Under the pieces are notes generated by a model. The model was not told the DNA's origin and did no database searches. It saw only the letters and a program-made list of their open reading frames with translations. From an uncultured Prevotella sp. (GTDB lineage Bacteria > Bacteroidota > Bacteroidia > Bacteroidales > Bacteroidaceae), in assembly GCA_946614435.1 (NCBI GenBank), contig CAMOGW010000001.1, forward strand, positions 62,001 to 126,000: a stretch of 64,000 nucleotides of DNA. Reading direction: 5' to 3'. The stretch's first letter is position 1; each line of letters starts with the position of its first letter. A program made the position numbers and the translations under genes. Below are positions 42,514 through 50,237 of this stretch, in pieces.

Positions 42514-45500
42514 TTATTTTATTACTAAGAAACAAATTAATTCAAAATCATCCAGCCCGGAAATATCATTGACCAGAGCTGTCGTTTCACCGAAGGAGAA
42601 CAGACTTTCGAGATCGCTTTCTTCTTTCTTCTCAACGATGGTGGCCACAGCTTGCTGCAGCAACTCATTGTAGTGTTTCATGTGCCTACCGTCTGCCGTC
42701 TCGCGGTTGAAGGTATGGCATAGTTCCAAGTCAGGCTTGGTGCGCCCCTTGCATGAAGAACGCATGATGTCAAGCAGGCGTTTCGGTGCAAGGTGATTGA
42801 TGATCGTTGTCCCATCATCAGCGAGGTACACCATATAGAACGGATGCAACAAGTTCTGGTGGCCGATGTTCACGGCATTGTTGCGGTTCTTCAGTATGAA
42901 GATAACACCCGGCTGTGCCATTTCATTTGACGGTACTACAGCACTCATGCCGAATGGTGTGTGCTCGATGTCCGGGTTATCTTTCATGTATGCCAGCAGA
43001 TCCAGTCGGAACTCGTTCAGCCCCAAGTCCATGATGTTGATACCCGTGTCCATGTCTTCAATATCCACCACCTCTTCCTGCAGGCGCTGCAGTTGCTTCT
43101 TGCGGTAGTCAAGATCTGCTTGCTCTTCATTTGAGAGCAGCACGTTACCACTGCCAGCGCCTGTGATATCCATTCCTGCCATTCGTGCCTCGACACGACC
43201 CTTCAGTTTCAGGTAGTCATCCAGTTCAATGTCCGGCCAATAGTTGACCAACTGAATCACATCATTCTTTGAGCCGATACGGTCCACACGACCGAAGCGC
43301 TGAATGATGCGAACTGGGTTCCAATGAATATCGTAGTTTATCAGGTAGTCACAGTCCTGCAAGTTCTGACCTTCAGAAATACAGTCTGTGGCAATCAGAA
43401 CGTCGATGCGGTCATGCACCTTTGGCAACAGTTTCTCCGCTTCCTTAGAAACAGGGGAGAACAATGTCAAGATGCTGTTGAAGTCAGCCCTTACGCCAGC
43501 GATGGTGCTGTCAACACCGTTTCCAGTCACCAAGCCCGTATGTAGGCCGTGCTTCACCAAGATATCTTTTGCCAGGCATTTATAAAGATATTCAGCCGTA
43601 TCAGAGAAGGCAGTGAATATAATCACTTTTTTGTTGGTGCCGTTGATAGGATTCTCAAACTTGTGTCTGATGTTTTCTTTCAGCATCTGGAGCTTACTGT
43701 CATGCTCAGGTGTTATATCCTGAAGCATGGTCAGCAGCAGACCAAGAATCTCCTGATCTGCAAGAAGGTCGCGCTTCCATGAACGACAGTCCATGTCAGC
43801 AAGTGCCACTTTCGTTTTCTTACCACCAACAAGGAAGTCGTTCTCGCTGTCATCGCCATCCAACATGCCGTCTAATGCTTGCACCTCCAGCCTCGTTTCC
43901 TGTCGAGTAAGCATGAAATTGTTGATAGCTTCCAGCGTTTCGTCAATCTGCTCTTTCACACGTTCCAAAGTCAGGCGGAAAGAATTGACAGAGGACTCCA
44001 GACGTTTCAGCAGATTGATAGCCATCAGTTTCTTCAAGCCCTTTTCACGTCCAGACATTCCAAGATGAACGCCTTCACCATCCTTGTCAATCTCGTATTT
44101 TGCCCGTTTCGACGCAAGGATATAGTCAGAGGGAGCATAGACACCAAGGTTTAAGTCATCCAGCTGACCTGAAATTTCTTTATAGGTAATCGCCTCATTC
44201 AAGTCCGTCAACTTCGGACGTTTGGAAATTGGCTTCAGACGTGTCGGGAATTTACCTATGTCAGCCGTATCATAGTAGCGTTCGATATGCTTTCGTGATC
44301 TCGCAATGGTCACAGCATCGAGCACCTGGAAGAAGTCGAACGACAGCATATCCAACAGGCGCTCAGTCGTGCGCAGAGCCGGGTCTTGCAATTTTGCCCA
44401 AGTGTTATACTGAAGTTGTGCCGTCCTGAAGATTTCTTCGATGGGACGGTCAACATTCAGTTTGTCGTTTATCAGCGACTGGTCACCTTCATAGGCAAGC
44501 TGCAACTGGTTCTTCAAATCATTGAATCGATTGTTCACAGGCGTTGCCGACAGCATGAGCACCTTTGTACGTACTCCTGCCCGAATCACCATGTTCATCA
44601 GTCGAAGGTAGCGGTTCTCGCGGGGGTTGTCATCATTCTCGTCCGTCGTGATTTTTCCACCGTTGCGGAAGTTATGGCTCTCGTCTATGACAATGAGATC
44701 ATAGTTTCCCCAATTCAACTGAGCCAAGTCAATGCCGTTGCTCAGTCCATGGTCGCGTGACAAGTCCGTATGAAAAAGCACATCATAACGAAGACGGTCC
44801 TTTTCAAGAGGGTTGTTTTTGTAGTTGCTCTTGTACGTGTTCCAGTTGTCATACAACTTCTTCGGACAGAGCACCAACACCGACTTGTTCCTGTTCTCGT
44901 AGTATTTTATGACTGAGAGGGCAGTGAACGTCTTACCCAGACCGACACTATCAGCGAGAATACAGCCGTTGTATGTTTCGAGCTTATTGATGATGGCAAG
45001 GGCTGCGTCCTTTTGGAAGTTATAGAGTTTGTTCCATATCTGAGAGGACTTAAAGCCCGTAGCCTCGTTGGGCAGCACATCTTCGCTGATGTCATCAAGG
45101 AATTCCCTGAAGATATTGTAGAGCGTGACAAAATAGATGAAGTCAGGCGCGTTCTCACGATAAACATTTTCAATGTTTTCTATGATCGTGTCCGTCACGT
45201 CAGCGAAGTTTTGATTGTCTTGCCAGAAGTCGTTGAAGTTCTTGATATAGGCATCGGCTATAGGTGACGGCAGGCGCTGCACCAACTGAAAGATGTTATT
45301 GCCACGTTCACAGCCCAGTTCGGTGGTGGTAAACTCGTTGAAGGGCATGTATGTAAACATGCCTTCATCGTTTCTTACACTCAGGAATCCTGGCATATTC
45401 ATCTGAGAGGTGTTCGTCTTAAAGCGAACCTTCTGCCGGATCCAGTCAGCGCATTCCTTTGCGATGGCTCTTTGGGTCAAGTTGTTGCGTAGGCGAATCT

Positions 45501-45771
45501 CGAAGTCAGAGCCGTACAGCGTCCGCTCACGGCTGAGTTTCGGGATGTAAAACTCGCGCTTCTGCTTTTTCTCTCTTTCTCTGTTGAATGTGGGGGAAGT
45601 AAAGATAAAGCGTAACTCCTCTACCTTTTCCAGTTCCTTTTGAAGAGCTTCGAAAGCATATATAGAGAAAGAAGCAGCAGCCATAGCAACCTTGGAGCCG
45701 CTTTTCAGCGACACTTTCAAGTCATCAATGACCCGCTGGTTGATATTGTCAAACTGTTTGGGGAGGTCCAT
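42514..45771 (-). CDS. SNF2/HepA-type helicase with N-terminal PLD-like domain
   Basis: 1085 residues. Residues 1-190 resemble the phospholipase-D-like domain at the N-terminus of many restriction-associated helicases (SGSKVAMAAASFSIYAFEAL, LRFIFTSPTF), although I see no clear HKD catalytic motif. The SNF2 core has LADSVGLGKTFTALSVI (about 273-289), the DESH box LIVIDESHNF (about 360), SATPVNNRF, and a C-terminal helicase half with IIFTAFSDTAEY, VLIATDCISEGQNLQ and RIIQRFGRVDRIGS. It would translocate on or remodel DNA. It is followed by the 224-residue and DUF4391 genes with gaps of 7 and 2 bases. Confidence 0.85.
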   Translation of the reverse strand: MDLPKQFDNINQRVIDDLKVSLKSGSKVAMAAASFSIYAFEALQKELEKVEELRFIFTSPTFNREREKKQKREFYIPKLSRERTLYGSDFEIRLRNNLTQRAIAKECADWIRQKVRFKTNTSQMNMPGFLSVRNDEGMFTYMPFNEFTTTELGCERGNNIFQLVQRLPSPIADAYIKNFNDFWQDNQNFADVTDTIIENIENVYRENAPDFIYFVTLYNIFREFLDDISEDVLPNEATGFKSSQIWNKLYNFQKDAALAIINKLETYNGCILADSVGLGKTFTALSVIKYYENRNKSVLVLCPKKLYDNWNTYKSNYKNNPLEKDRLRYDVLFHTDLSRDHGLSNGIDLAQLNWGNYDLIVIDESHNFRNGGKITTDENDDNPRENRYLRLMNMVIRAGVRTKVLMLSATPVNNRFNDLKNQLQLAYEGDQSLINDKLNVDRPIEEIFRTAQLQYNTWAKLQDPALRTTERLLDMLSFDFFQVLDAVTIARSRKHIERYYDTADIGKFPTRLKPISKRPKLTDLNEAITYKEISGQLDDLNLGVYAPSDYILASKRAKYEIDKDGEGVHLGMSGREKGLKKLMAINLLKRLESSVNSFRLTLERVKEQIDETLEAINNFMLTRQETRLEVQALDGMLDGDDSENDFLVGGKKTKVALADMDCRSWKRDLLADQEILGLLLTMLQDITPEHDSKLQMLKENIRHKFENPINGTNKKVIIFTAFSDTAEYLYKCLAKDILVKHGLHTGLVTGNGVDSTIAGVRADFNSILTLFSPVSKEAEKLLPKVHDRIDVLIATDCISEGQNLQDCDYLINYDIHWNPVRIIQRFGRVDRIGSKNDVIQLVNYWPDIELDDYLKLKGRVEARMAGMDITGAGSGNVLLSNEEQADLDYRKKQLQRLQEEVVDIEDMDTGINIMDLGLNEFRLDLLAYMKDNPDIEHTPFGMSAVVPSNEMAQPGVIFILKNRNNAVNIGHQNLLHPFYMVYLADDGTTIINHLAPKRLLDIMRSSCKGRTKPDLELCHTFNRETADGRHMKHYNELLQQAVATIVEKKEESDLESLFSFGETTALVNDISGLDDFELICFLVIK

Positions 45772-45780
45772 TGTATGATA

Positions 45781-46620
45781 TTATAGTTTAACCATACCGT
45801 AATAAGTGAAACTGTTGATTTTGTTATATGTTTCAACAACCATTCTTTCTACAAGTGAGTTTATAAAAATATCATCATCTATAGGATTTCCAGAAGATAG
45901 ACCTTTTAGTATTCTAACAAATGATAATTTTTTATATGAATCATAAAGTTCAATATAATGCATGTCATTAGAATAATCAGACTTAGGGGAATTAGTTAAG
46001 TTCACCATAAATTCTTCATCCCGTTTTTTTTCATCCAAGTAATCTTGCATAATCTTAACTAAGCGTGAGCCCATACCTCCGTTACCCATCTCTGCCAGAC
46101 AAGTAATCCAAAGCATTTGCAATGAATGTAAATTATTGAGTAATATATTAAAAAATTTGTCAAGCCTATTATCTCCGTCTTTATATTTCAAAAAAGCATC
46201 ATTTGCAGTATCAAGAAGCAAATTAAATTCTTTAACTGCTCTGTGCAATCGGTTCATATCAACATAAAGTGATGGATTAGTATAAAATAGCTCCAAATGA
46301 ACTAAATTTTCGTCTAATAATATGTCTTGTAAAAAATATTTAGAGAAATGCAAGGAATATCCATCTTTAAGATATATTTGAATAGCTTTGATAGAAATGT
46401 TTGCATTAAATAATTCTTCATATAATCTATCCAACAGTACATCTTGAGTTTGAAGATTAATGATTGGTAAAGTGTTTTTTTCAGTTTGCCTTTGTGACGA
46501 GAGAGTACGTTTAGCAATAATTAGAGAAGCGCATGCAACTCCTAATGAGCACAGTGCAACGAAAACTGCGATCCAATCCCATACCGTCAAGGATAAATAC
46601 TCTGCAAATTCTTTAATCAT
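45781..46620 (-). CDS. Membrane-anchored hypothetical protein
   Basis: 279 residues with one N-terminal membrane helix (DWIAVFVALCSLGVACASLI, about 15-36) followed by a basic stretch and a cytosolic, helical domain of about 240 residues. Stretches such as YEELFNANISIKAIQIYLKD and LNNLHSLQMLWITCLAEMGN show amphipathic helices but no catalytic motif. It is AT-rich. It lies between the GIY-YIG gene and the SNF2 helicase gene (9-base gap), so it belongs to the operon. The function is unknown. Membrane anchoring recurs in four island proteins. Confidence 0.6.
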   Translation of the reverse strand: MIKEFAEYLSLTVWDWIAVFVALCSLGVACASLIIAKRTLSSQRQTEKNTLPIINLQTQDVLLDRLYEELFNANISIKAIQIYLKDGYSLHFSKYFLQDILLDENLVHLELFYTNPSLYVDMNRLHRAVKEFNLLLDTANDAFLKYKDGDNRLDKFFNILLNNLHSLQMLWITCLAEMGNGGMGSRLVKIMQDYLDEKKRDEEFMVNLTNSPKSDYSNDMHYIELYDSYKKLSFVRILKGLSSGNPIDDDIFINSLVERMVVETYNKINSFTYYGMVKL

Positions 46621-46687
46621 TGTCTAAACCGTATGAATTAAAAGTAATAAGGAATCGTATATGATAATGTTTGACTTTAGAAAATGT

Positions 46688-47863
46688 CTACAATTTAGGG
46701 TCATTTCGTTTGCGAATATCTTCAAGGATCTCGCCTTTATACGAAAAAAAAAGGGAGCCTTGGTAAGAATTTGAAGGCGTTCTTTGACTGTCAGGCAAGA
46801 AGGCCTTCACGAATGAAGACAGCCTGTATTTCTCTCCCTTGTATTCAACTTTCATGTCATCTGCGACCGTGACTTCAAGGTTGAGCGGTACGAATGTTAC
46901 AGTCTCACCTGGAACTATGTCACACATAGAGAAACGGAAGTTCGGTCGTTTGGGTAATTTCACTTCTGTCTCTAATGGCTTGGTATGATGTTGAATGAAA
47001 TCAAGAAGAGCGCTATACTTTTCCTGCGAAAGTCTTATGGGACCTAAGGGTGCAGTTTTTAAGCCATGCTCTTTCATGGCTTCCAAGGTCAGCTTTTTAC
47101 TATCTGTAGCGAAGGCAGGCCGAAGCAAGGCATTCTCCTCAGTTTCTTCAAACGAAGATGACGATTCTTTGCGAAACTCGTTTCCTTCTTCAGAGGCAGG
47201 AACAATAGCCTGAGCAACACTCATGCAATAAGAGATTTTGCCATCGGGCTTAGAACTGTATATATAAACAGTGTCACCTTCATGGAAGTTGCATTTCCTT
47301 GACCAATACACTTGACCGTATTTATTCAGACAGCCTTTGAGGTCAAAGTATTTTTTGTTAAACGGAATAAGCCAAACATTACGTTCCGTCGGAGGAATCT
47401 CGTTTTCTGGTTTCTCTGGAGCTGCCTCAATTACATGTTCTGCTTCAGGCGATTTTGTGAATGTCTGATAAACTTTGTTGTCTTTATAAAGGGAAAGTTC
47501 GGCTGTGTCTAAGAAGTTATAAACGTTCTGGAAGATTTGTAAAGCCTCTTCAGGCCTCAGATTGAAGAATTCTCTTGTTTTTCTTATTCGACGAGTAGTA
47601 AGCTGATCAATGAAACTGTGAACCAATTTCTCTGTCTCGTTGAATTTGTTTGTTTTCAGTGTTGCATATATATCAAAAGGCAATGGAACAGCAGTATTAT
47701 CCAATTCTTTTGAACGGATATCTACAGGCCTACAACTTTTGCCAATTTTCACCCAGTCTTCACGAAAACTTGGGTTTGTTAATATATATACATATCCAGA
47801 TTCGTTTTTAGGCATATCGTTCTTACGCAGAAACTCCCAAATAGCGTCTCGACAGGCGACCAA
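46688..47863 (-). CDS. GIY-YIG nuclease with EVE/PUA-like domain
   Basis: 391 residues from a TTG at 47863. Residues 20-120 form a GIY-YIG domain of the T5orf172/Mug113 kind: GYVYILTN, then WVKIGKS, RPVDIRSKEL with its Arg, and FNETEKLVHSF with a likely catalytic Glu. Residues about 165-230 look like an EVE/PUA-type reader (NVWLIPFNKKYFDLKG, VYWSRKCNFHEGDTVYIYSS, ISYCMSVAQ). Such readers bind modified bases, so this could be a modification-dependent nuclease. Oddly, the frame stays open and protein-like for about 35 codons upstream (…NKAKSPTYRHQELPYSVLKG) without ATG or GTG, back to a stop near 47983, so the true start may be lost or unusual. Confidence 0.65.
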   Translation of the reverse strand: MVACRDAIWEFLRKNDMPKNESGYVYILTNPSFREDWVKIGKSCRPVDIRSKELDNTAVPLPFDIYATLKTNKFNETEKLVHSFIDQLTTRRIRKTREFFNLRPEEALQIFQNVYNFLDTAELSLYKDNKVYQTFTKSPEAEHVIEAAPEKPENEIPPTERNVWLIPFNKKYFDLKGCLNKYGQVYWSRKCNFHEGDTVYIYSSKPDGKISYCMSVAQAIVPASEEGNEFRKESSSSFEETEENALLRPAFATDSKKLTLEAMKEHGLKTAPLGPIRLSQEKYSALLDFIQHHTKPLETEVKLPKRPNFRFSMCDIVPGETVTFVPLNLEVTVADDMKVEYKGEKYRLSSFVKAFLPDSQRTPSNSYQGSLFFSYKGEILEDIRKRNDPKL

Positions 47864-47975
47864 ACCTTTTAATACGCTATAAGGGAGTTCTTGATGTCTA
47901 TATGTTGGGCTTTTAGCCTTATTGGTCTTTGTCGGGTAGCAGATATGGCTTCCACCAAAAACTGCTAATTGGCTA

Positions 47976-48000
47976 CAAAGTTAGTAAATTTGAACAATAA
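47976..48000 (-). promoter_or_regulatory. Putative internal promoter upstream of the GIY-YIG gene
   Basis: TAACTTTG on the minus strand (47983 to 47976) with a TTTATTG stretch about 15-20 bases upstream. It lies in the 158-base gap between the second WYL gene and the GIY-YIG gene, so the effector genes may be transcribed separately from the regulators. The -33 match is imperfect. Confidence 0.4.
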
Positions 48001-48021
48001 AGCTATATATTTTTTATTTTT

Positions 48022-48957
48022 TTAATTATGTTCGCGCATACAGGCATATTTTTCAATCGCTTCTTTATGGATTTGCACCACTTCATCGGCCAATGACAGA
48101 GGCGAAAGAACAACGAGCCACTGGCCCCTTGATGCCAGATAGGCTTTGAAATCAGCCGTCGGACGCAGGTGAAGTTCAAAGTCGGCATAATCGTCTCGCT
48201 CGGCAATGAGCCGTTGCGAGTGATGAATTGGCAGATCATTCAGTGAAAAACGCTCACGTCCGAAGGCACGAAGCCGGATGGCCTGTGCCTCGGTGCCGTC
48301 GCCTACAACCACACCGAAGCACTCCTTGAAGAAGTCAGCAGCACTGAAGCCTTCAGACAGTGTAAACTTCTCATCCAACATTTTAATCTGCTTGATGCGG
48401 TCAAGCGAGTACACCACCAATAGTTGCTCCTGGTGTTTCTTCGACTCAACTGCCATGACCACGTACCACCGTCGGCTGAATAGTTTCAGACAGTATGGGC
48501 AGGCAATACTCTCTTTTACCTCGTTTGAACCGTAGCGTGAATATTTCATTTTCACCTTGCGGTTCTTATACATCGCCTCCAGTATCACGTCGAGGTGATT
48601 GTCAGCAGATGGTATCTGCTCAATCAGTATTCGTTCGAAGATGCGTTTCTTCTCGTACAGCAGCATACTGATGCTTAGAGAAGAAAGCATCCAGTTCGCC
48701 ACTGTTTCATCTTTCAGCACCTGCTCATTCAGGATGTAGTATTTGCTGACACCCTTTTTTTTACATTCAATGGCAACGCCGAACATATCCAAAATGGCAT
48801 CGCGCTGCCTGTTGAATGTTGTTCTTGACAGCGAGACACCTCCGGCCATTTCAGTGTTGCTCCATTTCTCGCTCAGGTCGCGGAAGCTGATAGAGCGAGC
48901 TTTCTTAATGGTCTCAACTAGCCATGTATATTGTTTGAATATAAATGAATGTCTCAT
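48022..48957 (-). CDS. WYL-domain transcriptional regulator 2
   Basis: 311 residues: an N-terminal winged helix (YTWLVETIKKARSISFRDLS and LSRTTFNRQRDAILDMFGVA), a WYL domain (MKYSRYGSNEVKESIACPYC, FSRRWYVVMAVE, VYSLDRIKQIKML) and a C-terminal WCX-like extension. This is the architecture of BrxR/CapW-type repressors, which hold defence operons silent and release DNA when the WYL pocket senses a ligand. It is 34 bases downstream of WYL regulator 1 and upstream of all effector genes. Confidence 0.85.
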   Translation of the reverse strand: MRHSFIFKQYTWLVETIKKARSISFRDLSEKWSNTEMAGGVSLSRTTFNRQRDAILDMFGVAIECKKKGVSKYYILNEQVLKDETVANWMLSSLSISMLLYEKKRIFERILIEQIPSADNHLDVILEAMYKNRKVKMKYSRYGSNEVKESIACPYCLKLFSRRWYVVMAVESKKHQEQLLVVYSLDRIKQIKMLDEKFTLSEGFSAADFFKECFGVVVGDGTEAQAIRLRAFGRERFSLNDLPIHHSQRLIAERDDYADFELHLRPTADFKAYLASRGQWLVVLSPLSLADEVVQIHKEAIEKYACMREHN

Positions 48958-48991
48958 GTGTCTAAAAACGGAACAGTTTCAGATTTATTTT

Positions 48992-49732
48992 TTATGTTAA
49001 TTGCCTTTTGTATAAAGAATTGTAATATTTTTCTACTTCAAATGCTGTATTTGGTATATATTCCGTCTTGTCATCCTCTTCAACTTCCATGATATATCTG
49101 ACAGGCAGGCAAAAGGGATTGTTATCCTCTGCCTTTTGTCCAAGCAGGTGCCATTTCTGCCGTTCCTGCCTCATAAAATGAGGATGAACTGTTTGCCTTT
49201 CTGGGCCATCACTTCCGAGTTGGTACGTCAAACGGACAACCGTTTGCGAACAGATGCAGTCATACAAGATACGGAAAGTTTGCAGTTCCTTCTCAGTTGG
49301 GATATTCTCATAGAGAAGGATCGGCTGTTGGTAGTATCTCAGCTGCAGTTGTTCCTTCAGGGACTCACTCATCTCATTGTATATGACACTTCCTTGGTAC
49401 ACATCGATGAACTTCAGGTTCATTAGGATGTTATGGAACAACCGAAGCTCTGAGTTGTTCAACTGACATTTGAACTTCGAGAACGTCGGATCTCTATAGG
49501 AAAAGTAGATGGCATGACCGCGCTTCACCCTATTGATGGGCTGTTTGTACCTACTCGCAATGTTCTCTATGTCATTGCGAATCGTATTCCCTGAGGTGAC
49601 GGGGCGCAGTCCGTCCATCCTCAGTGCCTTATTGACACAATCCATCAGTTGGGTGATGGTATATCCCCGTCTCTCCTGAAGGCATTTGTCAATGATCAGC
49701 TCACGCACTCCCGCACTCTTGACATTAGCCAT
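48992..49732 (-). CDS. WYL-domain transcriptional regulator 1
   Basis: 246 residues. N-terminal winged helix (GYTITQLMDCVNKALRMDGL, TSGNTIRNDIENIASRY), then a shorter WYL-like domain (VVRLTYQLGSDGPERQTVHP, ERQKWHLLGQKAED, LPVRYIMEVEED). First gene of the island, 27 bases from a TATTTTTG promoter element that sits beside a perfect 12-bp inverted repeat, so autoregulation is likely. Two consecutive WYL proteins could form a heteromeric repressor or act at two promoters (this one and the one before the GIY-YIG gene). Confidence 0.8.
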   Translation of the reverse strand: MANVKSAGVRELIIDKCLQERRGYTITQLMDCVNKALRMDGLRPVTSGNTIRNDIENIASRYKQPINRVKRGHAIYFSYRDPTFSKFKCQLNNSELRLFHNILMNLKFIDVYQGSVIYNEMSESLKEQLQLRYYQQPILLYENIPTEKELQTFRILYDCICSQTVVRLTYQLGSDGPERQTVHPHFMRQERQKWHLLGQKAEDNNPFCLPVRYIMEVEEDDKTEYIPNTAFEVEKYYNSLYKRQLT

Positions 49733-49758
49733 TGTCCTTAATTTACATGTTCAAGGTG

Positions 49759-49800
49759 CAAAAATAGCATCGAGGTGTACCAAAAAGCGGTACACCTCGA
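49759..49800 (-). promoter_or_regulatory. Promoter and operator of the defence island
   Basis: A perfect inverted repeat with 12-bp arms, TCGAGGTGTACC (49770-49781) and GGTACACCTCGA (49789-49800), separated by 7 bases. On the minus strand TATTTTTG (49766 to 49759) directly follows the inner arm, so the palindrome occupies the -10 to -40 region. Size, symmetry and position fit a dimeric winged-helix (WYL) repressor site controlling the operon. Confidence 0.75.
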
Positions 49801-49878
49801 CGCATTATTGCATAGAGCACTCCTATAGATTATCTATAGCGTAGGATTGCGGACTAAAAGAGTAGATTTATTTGTTGC

Positions 49879-50172
49879 TTAGCAGCTCCCCATCGGGAAC
49901 AACAGCTCTTGTCCGTCTGTCGGATTCTCCTTGAAATGGTCGTATGACATATCCTGCATTTCCTTGAAGAGTTCTTTCAAGTCCCCTTGATACCCAATGG
50001 CTTTGCCCAAAGTCTGCAGGATATGGCCAGTAGCCAATCCCATTGCTGACACTGCCATCAACGGATTCACAGAATCCCCATGTTTTTTGAGAGCTTCAAG
50101 AAATGCTTCCTCGATGTCGTAGGCAAGAGGGGCAATCTGCTCGTCGAAAATGTCATTCTCTTTTTTACTCAT
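49879..50172 (-). CDS. Small hypothetical phage protein after terminase
   Basis: 97 residues from ATG 50172; a longer frame is excluded because TACTTTTG on the minus strand (50198 to 50191) is its promoter. The protein is acidic and helical (YDIEEAFLEALKKHGDSVNP, AMGLATGHILQTLGKAIGYQ) with an Ala/Gly-rich helix pair in the middle. No family is recognised. It is the last gene before the defence island and has its own promoter, so it may be an early or cargo gene rather than a late one. Confidence 0.6.
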   Translation of the reverse strand: MSKKENDIFDEQIAPLAYDIEEAFLEALKKHGDSVNPLMAVSAMGLATGHILQTLGKAIGYQGDLKELFKEMQDMSYDHFKENPTDGQELLFPMGSC

Positions 50173-50237
50173 AACTTCCAGTTTTGAGTGCAAAAGTACT
50201 CATTTTCCCTGAGATTTCAGTCTCTTAGAGCCGAAAT

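Noticed and set aside
42514..45771. DISARM (drm) or BREX identity for the helicase-methylase block
   Set aside because: The SNF2 and methylase genes invite it, but I see no DUF1998 protein, PglZ, BrxC or Lon-like gene; Res and Mod are plainly type III.
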